Source of the DNA: Pagrus major
Taxonomy: Eukaryota; Chordata; Actinopteri; Spariformes; Sparidae
Assembly: GCF_040436345.1 (NCBI RefSeq)
Contig: NC_133237.1
Span: forward strand, 20,837,749 to 20,901,748
Reading direction: 5' to 3'
Length of the DNA stretch: 64,000 nt
Shown here: one piece after another, positions 1 to 13,957 of the stretch
How the letters are laid out: the number at the start of each line of letters is the position of its first letter
Numbering within the stretch: position 1 is the first letter of the stretch
The notes under the pieces: model-generated
Told to the model about the DNA's origin: nothing
Database searches by the model: none
Seen by the model: only the letters and a program-made list of their open reading frames with translations
Made by a program: the position numbers and the translations under genes

Positions 1-3000
1 TACAGTAACTGCTGTATGTTATGGCATAACAGGGACCTCTATTTATTTATTGCATTCCTTCAGATGCAGAACATCTACTCTCATCTATAAATGATCACTT
101 ATAACAATAGCAATGGCTGCCTCTCCCTATTTGTCTCCCACTGCTTCTCTTCCTCCTGGAAACACCTTGCTGAAATTTCTTGCAGTAATACTCAAGTGAA
201 AAATGGCTGAAGCTACAGGAAAGTAGAGAAACTGATGTCAAAAATAAGATGTTTTTCATGGGAACCCAGCCAGTGTACTCGACTGGTCTGGCTTCAAATC
301 CCTCACCATGTCTGCGACAGCTTCATCCTGCAGGTCTTGGAGAGAAATGCACACAGACAAAAATGAGCCACCACAGTGCCAGGCTCGTCACATTGTTGAT
401 GATGGTTGAAAACAGTAATATTACATATATTTAGTTCAAACCAAATATGCAACAATTAATATGTATGAACACTGCCCAACTATGATTTTTCTGTCTACTT
501 GCTAAGTCGACCCTGGCCATTGCAGTCATTTGTTGATGACAAAGAAGGTGATTACACTACCAAGGAGATCCAAAATAATGGAGTCATCCCTCACTTTTCA
601 AGGGTGAATGAATGTTTTATTTACACATGGTATGACATTAATTAATACTGTCATTTTTGGGCAATAACAAGAAAAAAACATGAACATATATATTTAAAAT
701 GATGACATTATTGCAGAGTATCCCACCAACATAACATGCATGCAGACATGAAGAAGACTAGAAATGTGCTTTTGACAAAACACGTTTTAATTTACTTGAA
801 TTGACTCAATTCATTGCGCTCAGCATCACAGTGGGGACATAAAAGTTTATTTACAGCATATTTATTATACTTCAGATGAATCCCAGAGCCAACATTGGCC
901 CAAAGCTACCCTTAGTGCTGCTAACTGCAGCTGATACTCAGGTCAAATATACCAAAGTCTGCACCAGCAAATCCTGCCAGCAGTACAGCATGATTGAAAC
1001 GATGATGGCACGGAAAGGCTGTTGGATTCCCATGCTTGCATTTCTTGGACTGATCCCCATTTTGCATATTTCAGTTGAAAACAGTGTGGTGGAAAAAAAA
1101 GAGAAAAAGGCTTATGCACCTGCTTGCTCACCAAATAAACTTATAATAAATAATAAAAAACACTGAAAGACAGATAAAGTGGACACATCAAAGGCAGGAC
1201 AGACAGAAAGAAATATAAAAAAAAATGCAAGAGACAACAAAATGTCATACTTGATACTAGTAATAGCGGAAAAACAATATTATCTAAGACAGCACAATAA
1301 AACGGCAATAAAGGCAGGTTACAGCTGGCTTAACACCCACAATAATGAAATATCCAATCTGAGCTCAGATTTTGGAGAAAAAACATTAATTTTTCTTTGG
1401 TTTCTGCTCTTCTGTGAGATCATCTTTTCTGGACAACTTACAGGTTCAGGAAAACTATAGTAATTTTAAAAAAAACATGTTTGTTAAACCTCTAACATTA
1501 AATGATAATGTGTTCTTGTTTCTAATTATGCATAATAGTACTGCACATTTGTTTGTTGAGTCAGATTTGCTTTTTGCCAGCACTTCTTGGACTGATCTAC
1601 TACATTTTCAACCTTTGCCTGTGTTAAAACAATATTTTTCTGCTTTTCTCTCTCCATATGGAAATTAATTTCTCAGAGAGTGGGACAGCGTGTTTGGATT
1701 CTGGGGGTTTGAAATGCTTGAGAGCCACCTGATTACTGCTGACTGGGAACATTAGTGGATCAATGGTCCTGACTGGTCATGTTGGTGTCTGATGGATGGT
1801 TTGTCACTTGTGTTTTGCCCATTAACTCAATAGACGGAAACTATTCTTGTCTCGTGGATTCAATTCAAATTCTGTGCATGACGTGTGTATACCAAGGGAG
1901 ATTGTTTTCCTCTCTGCTTAATTGTGAATCAAAGACCATCTTCTTGCCCATTGTGTGACAGGTCATAGGTCAAACTAGAAATAACAACTCCCCATGTGTG
2001 CACAGCACGAAACTTGGACCATCACTGACCACATTTCAGAGCAGAATGAGACAACATGTTTGGGGTATTTGTGACATTTCCACAAGTGGAGAGCCCAGAT
2101 AGGACCAGGAGGATAGTTGGGCTGAATGTGTTGATTGTCTCATGTAACCATCAGTACAAAGAAGTACAAATCATTCAAAAACTAAACCAAGTCAACCCAG
2201 ACAGGACAGCAGATGAAACATGAAGAACAAACACAGCTCAAACAGCAACAGACAGTCAGAAAGAGGAAAAACATTAAATACACAGGAGGCTAATTAAGGA
2301 CAGGTGAAACTAATCAGGATAATCACAAGGGAGGGAATGCAAGACAAGACAGGAAGTAACACCACATGACACATGAGGATGAACTGTACAAAATAAAACA
2401 GGAAACAATAAAACACTGAACCCAACATCTTGACAACATAAGTCACATTAACCTCCCTAAATAATTGCTCAGGATGGGCCTAAAGCAAGAATGCATGCTC
2501 AGTGTTGATTATAGTCTATTCCAGCAGATGTACTCCACTAACTGCTTTCTGAAGTCTGATTGGTTTTGGGTTGAAGAATCCTAAGATGGAGTGTTTTCAC
2601 GTGGGCACACACTGGTAGAGACCTGTGTTAGTAGAGTTCAAGATGTCAGTATTGATGTCACCTTATAAACTGTACCGTTTGCTTCACAGGTCATTAGCAA
2701 GAATGAGCCTTTGACCTTAAGGTTGGTTCTCTGGACTGTGTGTGCATCAATGCTGTGTGTGTGTGTCTGCAAATGTGCTGCATGTTTGAATGCAGATAAA
2801 TGTCTTTTCTGTCAGACGGCTTTTACGGTCTCCAATTAATCAAAATTAATTCAATTGTTCATCAAAATAGTGTGTTATAGTACCTCTGCTGTACCTTTTA
2901 CTACTATGTTATGAAATAGTGTGCATGTATTTGTTTTGCCAATGGCTGTAACATCATCTCAGTCTTATCATTAGAAACATGTGAGCAAAGATATATGTCT

Positions 3001-5350
3001 AATGACTCTTTAATGCAGAAAAAAAGAGCAGTTTCTGACTATGAATAAACTCACTGTGAAATCATTGTTAGCAAGCAATTATTTCTGAGTTCTGTGATTT
3101 TTTTTTTGTTCACACGGTGGGAGTCTTTTTCTCCAATATTTTATGGTCATTCCTGAATGTTTCCTGTTATTGATTGTGACCATGCAAGTAACACTTTGCA
3201 GCATCCTCTAAAACTAGGTATGCTCAGGATCGATAGACTGACCACAAAAAGCCTTTACTGCTCAGGCGTCCCCCACCTGTGGCTAAGATGGACCGAGTTA
3301 ACCCGTGTTCAGATGGAATGCATAAATCCTGTATTTGGACTCGGAGCTAAAAATGGAACAGCCAAAAACAATCCCAATTTTACATCTCTTGTATATGAGC
3401 CAGTGAAAAAACCCTCAATCTGGCTCGAGAGCCTGTGCCTCACTCTCTCAATGACAAATGACCTTGACACATAAGAAGCGTAAGTACAGATAGACCCACT
3501 CACTTCATCAAAGACACAAAAGAGAAAGGGTTAAAGAGAAAGAAAATAACCATGGAAACACAGAGAGAAAAAAGCCATCCATTGCTTTGTGCCCTTTTAA
3601 ACTGTCAAGTAATGATTTAGGGTGAGGTGCAGTGTGGGGCACACTCCCTTACAGCTAGGCCCCATCGCCTTGGAAAGAGGCAAAATAAGACAGCAGGGGA
3701 AGCAGGAGGAGGGCGCAGTAGAGGGCTTGTGGGGAGAGTGTGGGAACGTAACGGAAAAAAATAAATCCATATCTGTGCCTGGATGCGTCTGTCCGGCCCG
3801 TCACTCTGAATTCATCGTCAGTCAAAGGCAAAATGTCACACCTTTCATCTGTTCACCCTGAGCTGTAGACTTTTAATTGCACAGGCGGAACATAGTTTTA
3901 TCGAAGCGAGGCTGCGGCAGCGATGGGAGCACAGTTTACCCGGAGCAGGAGGGCCAGGTGAGGGGCGATGGCACCCAGCAATAAGACAAGAAAGCAATAA
4001 CTCTGATAAATGATGCCAAGACACACAGATACTTAGACCCCCACCTCCACCACCACCACCTACTCTCCCCTCTCAAGCACACCTCTCCAGTACCAGCTGC
4101 ACCCCTCACCCTCCCTAACACATACCATCCCTCCATCTCCTCTCCAGAGGACTGGACAGCTCTTATTGAGCACTCGTGTGTTTACAGATCAACGCTTCCC
4201 ATCGGGTTTTGGATCAATGGGATTATATTTCTTATAAAGCAGGACGGAGCAGAGGAAGGTGGGGGCGGCGGGAAGGGCTGCACAGGGTCGTGGGTGTGTG
4301 TGTGTGAAAGGCAGAGGATCGAGCCGTCACAGAGGCTGCACGAGGGCTGTTGGAGGATGTGATGACAGAGTGACAATTTGGGGAAAGAGAGGGGTTGGGA
4401 GTGGGTAGAGCGGGGGGGTTTGAACAGAAGAAAAGCCAATGCCTACAGATGGGATGGAGGGTGGGGAGCTTTATTGATCTCCTGTCTGTCTTCTCTTCAG
4501 AAGATCAGTGGCAAACAGAGGCCCCGGTGTTTATCATGTAGTCAATGTGAGGATGAGGACGTTCTGTCTGGGGATATGGAAATGTGCAGCAAACTCTGCA
4601 ATACAGCATGTTTGCATGATGCACATATTGTCCCAAAATGTCTTTGAAAGATGACACAGCCGCAAAGGGCAAAAGTCAAGATGTTTTTAAGAAAACATCG
4701 CAAGCTGTTATGGGACAGAAAAAGCATTAAGTATTCATATTTGTTAATTAGGCGAATTGAAACAGAATGAGCTCACAGATTTGTTTTGACATGCCATTGA
4801 AAAAAATATATATAAAAAAAGATTGCACTTGGTTTCTCCCTGTAGAATTTCTGATTATGTTTAAAATCAGAATGTCTTTATGTAGCTCATGTTTCTCCTC
4901 ATGTGTTTTCCTGCATCCATGTGTGCCGTTATGTACATAAACTCCAGTATGCTCACCAATAATGACAAATCAAGCAAAATAGCCCATCTCCCATTTAAAT
5001 AGATTACTGATACGAGGGTTGAATGTAAGGTAATGCATGACAAAAAACGAGATGGGAAGTGCTACTTGAACAATGAATGATGAATAAATTTGCATGTGTT
5101 GAGTGATCAAATGCTCAAGCTTCAAAAGTTAAAGATTATACAAGTGCTATTTTGGAAAAATGTATTTAATTCACTCTGAGCTGTGAGATGGAAAGAGATA
5201 CGGAGAGACAAAGAGAGAGAGTGCTTAATTACTGGCGGCTCTCCAGAATGAGCCTCCTAACCAGTTTAGCTGTTGGCTGGGTTTTAGTCATTTTGATGTG
5301 TATTGTCGAAACCTGCTTCTGAGCTGTGTTTTCACTTCCTTGTCCCCATG
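1..5350. other. Gene-free stretch, left edge
   Basis: I see no supported exon here. Open frames are short, lack paired splice sites and resemble no family I know. The DNA is AT-rich, with a more GC-rich patch around 3.6-4.5 kb that includes purine-rich runs and a short GT repeat near 4.3 kb. A repeat-like segment at 2.15-2.45 kb is listed separately. Confidence 0.5.
2150..2450. repeat. Probable dispersed transposon-derived repeat
   Basis: This stretch is rich in short A/G-rich phrases such as aggacaggtgaaactaatcagg and ataaaacaggaaacaataaa. From memory, phrases like these are typical of a dispersed fish DNA-transposon remnant. No terminal repeats could be delimited. The assignment is recollection rather than alignment; a repeat-library search would settle it. 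Confidence 0.35.
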
Positions 5351-5359
5351 AGGTGACAC

Positions 5360-6140
5360 AAATGTATTCCTATTGCACACAGTGCTATTGATTTTTCTTA
5401 GGTGGGAGAATTATTCCGCGCTGAGCACAAATCATCTTTGAAGCAGGCATTTATTCCCACTTTCACCTCCAGTGCAACACCCCGGACTCCCTTTTTATCG
5501 TGTGGTAATTTAAGCGGGTGGATGCAGTGGCATGCTCTGTCAACTTAAAGCCCCCATCTTCAGTCCTTGCCCTCTTGAAAACACACCCCAGCCTACATAA
5601 ACATACACACTTTGGCGCACGCATGCTTGCGCAGACACTCGCGCACGCACAGATTAATGTCAAGGACTTTCCCATTTGGAATTCTAAAACATTATACATG
5701 CAGATTAAAACCACATCTCTCCATGCACCTACTCTGCTGTGGGATATTCTACGGGCTTGTCCCTTTTATTTCCTCCCCTCTTCAAAGTGGCACCAAATGT
5801 AATCCTCCTTAATGGATGTGTAATATTTACACTTATACCATAATCGCTTAAACATTCATTTACGGAGCCATATTTGGTTGTTCGTGGCCCTGACAGCCTA
5901 TTCATCAAAAAGTAAATGTGCAGAACCTCGCGCCCCCTGCTGCAATCAATCAATATGCTCCTCTCCCGGCTACCATCAGTGGAGATACGTCTCAGGCCAA
6001 AATTAATCACTGTGAAGTTTGCATAATCCCCCTCTGCTTCCCCCCACCCATTACCCCACGTTAGAGAACCTTTACCTCTGAAGACCATTCTGATGACTGA
6101 AGGGATTAATCAGAATCTTCTATTCTCAAGGCTGATGAAA
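5360..6140. promoter_or_regulatory. Candidate conserved non-coding block
   Basis: The texture differs from the surrounding AT-rich DNA. It has even base composition, no microsatellite and several homeodomain-type cores (taatcgctta, attaatca, gggattaatcag). A 119-codon open frame on the minus strand (5729-6088) spans much of it, but it has no recognisable protein features and no splice context. Stop-poor, complex sequence far from any exon is what an ancient enhancer often looks like. This is inference only, because conservation cannot be measured from one sequence. Confidence 0.25.
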
Positions 6141-6149
6141 TTGTAAGAC

Positions 6150-9100
6150 TTTATGCAGTGGTAATATGATGTATTTAAAAAAAAAAGAAGAGGTATTTAT
6201 ATTCAGCAATTGGATCTCAAGCTTAACTGATTGTCTGGAATTTTACGTTTGTACTTTTGAGAAATTGTACACGGCTCTACATCGTGAGATCCTGAGCAAT
6301 GCTGCCCTGAAAACCTCGAGAGTCTGTCTGAGCGTGCAGGGTTTCATCAGACGATCTCAAGTGCTCGTAGGATATAAATGAAGTATTTGATTCTGATGAT
6401 CATGAATTTCTCCTCTTCTGATTATTATCAGTTTAAACTCAGACGTACCAGCTGAAAAGATGGAAAAAGGTGCAATGCCTCTACATCTTAAAGCTGCTGT
6501 GAAAGATATATTTTTACTAAAATAAGTGTTAAATAGCTCTATATTTTAACAGTAATCACTGCTACAGAGCGTTTTGTCAGTAGCCCATGTCTCTCCTCCC
6601 CCTGCTCATGCAGTAAAACAGAAAATAAATGTTCTGGTATCCCTGCCCACTTTATCCAATCAGGAGAGAGATCTCCATAAAGAAGCGGTCCATTCTGCTC
6701 TTGAATATGCAGAGAGCAGGATCCCCCTGTTTGCCCTTATGGCTGGTGATTACTGCTGCGCTTTTATGTGGCGACAAGTGGTGTGGTATTGTTGTGAAAA
6801 TAAAAATCTATCTATCTGTTAGTGCATTTTTAAATATTTTACAATGACAGGAAATTAATTTTGACCTTTTGTTTGTGAGGGGAGGGAGATGACAGATAAA
6901 GAATTTGATAATGTCTGACAAGCATGATTGCAGATGTACTCTACAGTGGCTGGCCAGTTCCACAAAAACAAGAAAAATATTTACTCCGCCAATGACAACT
7001 TCATAGATAACATAAGAACCTTTACACAAATTTCTCATAAATGTACCGTAGATAACAATATAAATGCAAGGCTCCAGTAAATCATAATAAATATGACCTT
7101 GCAACATCTAAAACTGCCCCCGCATGATGGGAAGCATAAAAGCAGAGGTTTCTTTGCATGGTTACACTCCAGGCTATTGAAACAGAGCATTGTGCTGAAA
7201 TGAAGGCTAATTAACTCAAACGGATGAATAACACAACTAACACATACAATAAATAAAAGAAAATCAAATTTAACGGACTAATTCACATAAAACAAGTATC
7301 CTGTGGATTCTTACACAGTTTATTTCCACGGCTTTAGTCTGTTTGACCAGAACAGATTTGTCTCTCTCAAACACAAATACAGCTGATGGCAGTCAACAGA
7401 AATAATGGTGCAGTACTTCGACTGAACCATAAATGAAGCACACCCGCGTTTATTGTGCAGATAAACCTATAAAATACATTTCTGGTCTTGAAGTGCATCA
7501 CAGAACATACTTTCATGTATATGGGTTGTTTATTTGCCAAATGAGTATTAGGTTAAGCTGCTGTAAATCTGTCAGGTCCGACTTAATTGGATAAAATACT
7601 TGGTTGAAACTTGTTGCTGACCCCTGCTCGATAACACTTTCACACTTTACATCCCACTGTTTAGTAATGGTTTGTAACGCAGTGTGTAGTGGAAGTGGAG
7701 TGTTGGAAGCATATACAGTATACACATTAATGATGCAGATGAATGTACTTGTCAACAACTCCAACTTCTCTTGAGGAAATGGAGGTGGGTGCATGAACAG
7801 ATAATGAACGACAATGTAGTGAAACACATATGTCCTCTCTTCCCAGACAGTTATGAAGGTAATCATATCTCAATTGAATACTGATTAGCCCGCTGAGGTT
7901 ATTGTTGTTATCATGAACAGCATTACACAATATGACACATTTTAATAATGACTGGCTATTTTATGTCAGACCTTTGAAACAAAGATATAATATGATAATA
8001 GGGCATTCTTGAAAACAAAACAAAGCCACATAAACTTGCCCTTTTCATTATGCTCCCACCGGGTGCATGGATTTACATTTACATGAATTTGTAGGATGAG
8101 TAGAATTTAGAGTTTGTGGTCTCTCAAGCAAATAAAAACATGTGTCTCCTACAATTTATGTCTCAAATAATTACTGTTTCTGCAAATGGTAATGGTAAGT
8201 TTTGTTTGTTTTGTTGTTACATATAAATCATTATGTTTTCCATGTTGGACACAACTTTAAATGTTACATAAACACAATGATTGTGAGAAAACCTTAACAG
8301 CTGGTAGACTGGAGAGTGAATCATGAAAGAGGGGGATTTAGTTATTTATTTTTTTAGACATTTTACATAATAAATGTGTAATATAATACGGCAGTTTGGG
8401 ATTATTTTTTAAAATGATTGGTCTAAAATTGACAATTAAGAAACATTACATGAGGAAAACTACTATCATCAGATATAACAGCAATAATGAAGAGACAGAA
8501 CTGAGGTGTGCCCTCAAGAGATGTCACTAATGTTACACATCATTAGAGCCGCAAAGTGTTTGGCCTGATATGTAGAAGTGAAACAAGGTTTGGATGTGAT
8601 CGAATCATTCAAATCTGAAGTTGTTCATCTTGTCACTGGCTGTGTTTTCACTGTGTTGCATTACATTTTTAATGCAATGAATGCTCAACGTGTTAACCTA
8701 ATGCAATGCTTTGTGTCCAGACAATCAAAAATTAGCAAAAATGTAATTACACTGTATCAGTTAAAGAAATGATAAGTCACAAAGTCAGATCAATTTGAAA
8801 TTGGTCTGGCACATCTGCTAAGGATCAATTTATGATCAGGGTTGTTTTCACTGGTCCTGAGTGGCCAATCCTACATCCCAGAGCTCAGTAATGTCAATAT
8901 CACATTTGGTAGTGATTCTTGGAAAAGGCCGAAACAAAATCGGACATGACAAGGCATTACTGTGTGTCTGATAAAGGACGTAAGAGCTGTGAGGTGTACA
9001 TACTGGACACTACAAATACAAACTTCTTCTATTTCTGGTCTTTATCTGTTTGATAAAATATGAAATTGTGTCCTAATATATCAATCTTCGTCTGTAGATT

Positions 9101-10529
9101 TGTATGAAAATGCATTTATCATTTGTTTGTGTATTTGTGTTTGTATTGATGGACTTTATTTAAAAAAGCGTTAAAGAGTGAATCTCCTGCTATGGATCAT
9201 TGTGAGTGTAAATTATCACCTTTGGGTATTAAAATAGTGATGCTTTAAAAAATCCAGCTATTTTTCAATGGTACTGTATATTGAGTACATGTAGCATTTT
9301 TACTTCTCTGATAGAAACGAGTGGAAGAGGCTGTCGTCCTGTTTTTGTTGAGGCGTCTTCATCGTGCTGTAAATCAATCACGAAAATGTCTTACAATTGC
9401 ACCTGATCTGAGGACAAATGTCATAAACCAGATTAGAAAGCCTGTGACAGTCTCATATTTCAACACATGTTATTACATGCTACCAAAAATGTTTGTAAAT
9501 GATTTACTGATGTCATGACAACAGCTACTCCTCCCTCCCATTCCCTGCACCTCCTGCTCCTCCTGCTCCCCGCTGCATATTACTTTACTGAGTGATTCAT
9601 TTAGCCGTTTACAGACAAGCTATTCCACACCTGCCCACCAGGTATCCCCAGTCTGTCACCTGACACGTCATCTGCCTGCACAGATGCTTCTTATTGCCCA
9701 TTAGTCTCAATAGACAAATATTTTGTTTTATTAATCCAGGTGGTAGACAGCTCAAGTAACACAATGTCTTGAAAATATGTCAATATGTCCGTCTTTGCAC
9801 TAAAAGTTTTGGCAGCTGTAAGACCAACCAGCAAGCTGTCTTTCATTCAAATCTAACTGTGAGTAATCATTGAGGAGCAGCAGAGTGAAGTTGGATTCTG
9901 TGACTCATCATTTCAGACAAAATGGACACCAGGCACCAAAAGTTTTGACCAGAGGGACACTTCAACGTCATGTTTTCAGAGTTTCCCAATGAATTTAACT
10001 GGCACATTTTACAGTTTGGATTTTGTACTTTGAAAATACGTCTTTATCCTTAAAGTCAAAGTTTGTAGACAACAAGTTTGATGAACTTTGACACACAACT
10101 TTGCAAGCAAGCTGTCTTGGCGGTGCTGACCGTGGGTGGACAGACGCCCAATGTGGAGGACGTGATCTTAGTTTATTAGTGTTGTACCATAACCTCCTCT
10201 GTCGGTGTAAAAACACAACAGAGAAATGGTTTGAACACAATTATGAAACAGCATGGTACTGTGCAAAAAGGGCTTTAAAACAAACTGTGTGTACTTGCTG
10301 TTGTGTTCTAAATTCCAGGGGTGAACGGATGAGTACAATAAAAATAGAGGAAGCACCAGAAGCAATTGTGACTGATTAGTTGGGCCAGCTAGTGAGTTAA
10401 CGCTTAGCTCACCAGCTTGCCTACAGCAGTTCTTGTTGAGGTGGAGGTGTTCTTATCACACATAGAAGCTTTAAAACAACTTGCAACTTGTCAATGGCTA
10501 TTTTCAGTGCAGTCAAGTGCTTTACATTT
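6150..10529. other. Gene-free stretch
   Basis: AT-rich intergenic DNA. I found no exon with paired splice sites, no tRNA-like B box and no recognisable protein similarity on either strand. A pyrimidine-rich patch near 9.53-9.58 kb is the only compositional feature of note. Confidence 0.5.
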
Positions 10530-11095
10530 TAAAGCTAGGGTTGGTAAGATGTTTGGCGGATATATTGCTAAAGCTATCAGTGAGCTAGTTGCACAAGAAT
10601 GGCAGAGAAAGTGCAGCCAAAATTCCCCAATACTAACCTGCTAGCTTGACAGCGCTGAGCGCTAACAGTTGTGTCCGTTGTTTACGCCCATTCCGATGAT
10701 GTTAGAGGTTTTCGTACGTGTAAGGGCCTGTTGCTCAGCAGCTAGATAACTCATTAGCACAAAGCACACAGCCCATGAGCCGAAGGCAGAGTGAGCAGCA
10801 GTGGCAGTGACGGACTGTCGAGTAGCACAAAGCAAACACCTACAGAAGCAAAGAGCATCTGTCACACCGGGTCGTCTTTTTGGACTGAGGTTATCGAGCT
10901 TGTGTATCGTAGCAAACTAGCTGTTCTACCCGCTGGCCAGCGAGATGTCGGTAGTTTACGTCGGCTTATTCAGGCAGTGTTTGTTCATGTGTTTTGGGGG
11001 AGTGGCTTTGGAGGGAAGAGATAGGATTTCTTTTCATTTGGCTGCTTTCAAAAATTAGCTTTTGGTTTCTACCATCTTACCAACTACAGATTTAA
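10530..11095. mobile_element. Non-autonomous DNA transposon with terminal inverted repeats
   Basis: The left end (taaagctagggttggtaaga, from 10530) and the reverse complement of the right end (taaatctgtagttggtaaga, ending at 11095) agree over about 22 bases with four mismatches, so the ends are imperfect terminal inverted repeats. The 565-base interior is GC-richer than the flanks and has no transposase frame. This is a miniature inverted-repeat element of the kind common in fish genomes. The superfamily cannot be fixed because target-site duplications are not obvious. Confidence 0.65.
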
Positions 11096-12740
11096 TCAAG
11101 GCTGAATAGTTAAGTCAACAAGCAATCTGGAAACAGAGGGTTCAATTATATTCATTTCGTATTTGTTCAGCTTTAACTCAGATTTGAGGTTAATGATGGG
11201 TCTGACAATCTATAAAATGATTCTGATGAAAGTACTCTGTAAGCTAAGGTGACAAAAAGACTAAAAAAAAAGCAACGGGAGCGACATGTGGTTGAGATAC
11301 TGACACCACTGCCACTATAATTAAATATGGTTTCATCTTTAGCATACATTTGTCTTTGTCATCGTAACATTTCAAGAGCCCCGGCAACCTATGAATAGAG
11401 ATCGCAAGCCTTCTGTCCTTTTGTCACCTTCTTAATTGCCTTTTTACTGTTTTCAGAACCTGCAGAGATAAATAACTATACAGTGTGATCAAATTTAACA
11501 TATAATACAAGAAATTCAAATCTGTTCTGACATTAGTAAAGTGATAATGGTTGTCTGTATGCTATACTGAATGTTTGATTGTCAGACAGAAGATGCAAAT
11601 TTCTTATCGAAAATTGAAAGTTAAGGGATTTTTTTTTGCTGTCTTTTCCTTTTTTCTTTCTTTGTTTTTTGCATTTGAACCCATAAAGTGTAGTTCAAAA
11701 GACACTTCTCAAAAGTTGTGGCTGCCGCTCTAGGGACTGTGCGGCTGTGACGCTCACTACACACATATCATTTTTCGGTTCGATGAAAAATTGACAATTT
11801 CTATATTTCTAGAAATTATCATACAAGTCTGTTTAGATCAACTCTATGTTGTCCTTTTCCTTTTCTCTTGCCTGACCTCTTGAGCATTTCACCTATGAGT
11901 ATTTGAAAGCAGCATGCCCTTTTCACAGGACATAATGAAGGGCATGCTGAGTATGTTTTTGAGATTTTTTTTATTTTTTTGCCATGGTCACTGGCTTACC
12001 ATCAGAAAGCAAACTTTAACTGACAAAGTCTGTGTAGTGCAAATATATTTTTGCAAATGCATGTTTGGTGCCATCTGGTGACTTCAAGCTTTGGAGTCGA
12101 AGGATTTAAATCGAGCTCCAAGTGCCTGATGTATGGAATAGAACAGCTGCCGTGATATAACTTGAATTGGTTGGTGAAGTAATGAACACATCTGAAAACA
12201 CACCAAGTTTGCAAAACATACTTAATTGGGAAGCTCCTCAGGCACTGTAATCATATGGATAAATATAACCCTGCAGTGCAGTGTTACATAATACAGTGTT
12301 TGTCTAAGTTGCTCCTCCATGGAGGAAGGGAGCGTCTCGTCTTCGACTCCGCACTCAAGTGGGAGCAGAGTCGGCAGTAAAAGAATGTATTAAATAAGTG
12401 TGTGTTGAAATTTGCGACTGATGAGGGGCGGCTCCCACAGGATCTGTCGCAAGCCATCACCTGTAGCAACAACAAGCAATCAGTTAAGCAGTTCCCGGAA
12501 GATTGTAGTTTCATTCCAAGCGAGTCAGAACATGAAATGTCCCCTAATGTTCTTTATGAAATACATGTAATCAACTGAGCTGCAAAGGGTCCCAAAGAGC
12601 AAAGTGCTGAGTTCATTGAAAAATGATCAGATGAAATCAACTGCTCTAATAACCAAGTGAAATAAGGTTTTACCTACAGAGTAGATAATGTGATAGGTCT
12701 TCATAAGAATGTGCTGCATATTACAGTGACCAACACCAAT
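11096..12740. other. Gene-free stretch
   Basis: Intergenic DNA with no supported exon. A more complex, less AT-rich patch lies at 12.28-12.50 kb, but its open frame on the minus strand has no recognisable features. Confidence 0.45.
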
Positions 12741-13321
12741 CAGTGGAGTTGTCACTCAAGTATTGAAATTTGAGGCACTTGTACTTTGCTTGATTGTTTC
12801 CATTTTATGCAACCTTATACTTCTACACCAACATACCTCAGAGGCAAATATTGTACTTTCTACTTCACCACATTCTTCTGACAGTTTTAGTCACTAGCTA
12901 TTTTTCTGAATATAATTATCCTGTCCAGTGAAAACAGTGTCTCCAACTGTGTTGATTTTGAATGTTTGTGACAAACTGAAGAATAAAGTGTTCCTTTATG
13001 GGTTGAGACAACTCTTCTACTCGTTAAGCTAAATAAACTATTTAAAATCTTCTCGGATTAGCTGGAAAAAGCACCGTCACAAAGCTGGAAACAGGGCTGT
13101 TTTTCTGAGCTCATGAAATGTTTATTTGTGTTTCTCACAGGATGATGTTACAGGATGATGCATTGCTCCAAAACAATCATATATATAAAAGTTAAACACT
13201 GACAGGGAACATTTCACCAGAATGAATTCTTTGACTTTTAATATGTTGATTACATTTTGCTGATAATACTTTCATACTTTTAATTGTATCGCTTAAGTTA
13301 AGTATCTACTTCCACCCCTGC
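12741..13321. mobile_element. Copy 1 of a six-copy dispersed 'tacttaagta' repeat
   Basis: This copy begins near cagtggagttgtcactcaag and ends near aagtatctacttccacccct. It contains the family phrases 'gaggcaaatattgtacttt' and 'cttgtactttgcttgattgt'. Related copies lie at 21.1, 23.96, 34.16, 36.79 and 40.45 kb. The pattern of alternating 'actcaagta/tacttaagta' phrases is a very common non-autonomous element in teleosts, which I believe is hAT-related. The copy is longer than its siblings and may be two nested insertions. Confidence 0.55.
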
Positions 13322-13458
13322 TACCACCCACGTATGATGTGAAGGGCAAAAATGCTGACACATGTTGTCTAATTAATACATGACTTGGTTCGATGATTTA
13401 CCTAATTAACAATGTCTACTATATTGTGTTCAGGGGATATTAGGTGGCCAAAGTGCTT

Positions 13459-13884
13459 AATTTCGAGACGTGGTTTTCCATGAGGGCTGGTGTACACTCA
13501 TTCTCAGTGGACACGCCCGAGCTTGTGTTGGAACAGGCACTGTAGAGGTGTAATCACACAAGGGAGACTCTCTCCACCTCTCTGCAGGATCTGAGAAAAA
13601 AGGAACTTGACGCTGCTGTCTAGCACAACTCGGGTGTTTAACTCCAAAAGGTGATTATAAATACTCCTACTTAATCGCAGGATTATAACTTAGCTGTGAT
13701 CTGTGTGTTGCTTATCCTGTAGAAAACATTTTTTCTCAGTAAATAAGAGCAGATTTCATACATTTAAGCTATATTCATGTTTTGTAACTAAGAGGAAAAA
13801 CAGTTTGGTTTCAATGAAGACTAGTTTGCCTATGCAAATTTCGAGACGTGGTTTTTTACTGAAGACTAGTTTGCCTATGCAAAA
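13459..13884 (+). promoter_or_regulatory. Leader region of actinoporin-like gene 1 with repeated motifs
   Basis: A probable non-coding leader exon ends at 13650 (aaaag|gtgatt), and the coding exon starts after a good acceptor at 13952. A 19-base sequence, aatttcgagacgtggtttt, occurs identically at 13459-13477 and 13837-13855, on both sides of that leader exon. The phrase tgaagactagtttgcctatg, continuing into caaa, occurs at 13815 and 13860, a 45-base tandem period. The first copy contains ATGCAAAT, the POU octamer, and the 19-mer contains GACGTGG. Whether these are bound by any factor is inference. Confidence 0.4.
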
Positions 13885-13957
13885 ATACCCGCTGAATGGT
13901 GGCAGATTAGCGGATATACTGTTCTAAGCTTTCAGCCTTTCTCCTCTTGCAGCCAAG

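Noticed and set aside
5729-6088. 119-codon open frame on the minus strand
   Set aside because: No splice context, no domain-like pattern and no partner exons. It is treated as part of a possible non-coding block.
13180-13195. TATA-like tatataaaa upstream of the first actinoporin-like gene
   Set aside because: It lies inside a dispersed repeat and several hundred bases from the inferred leader exon.
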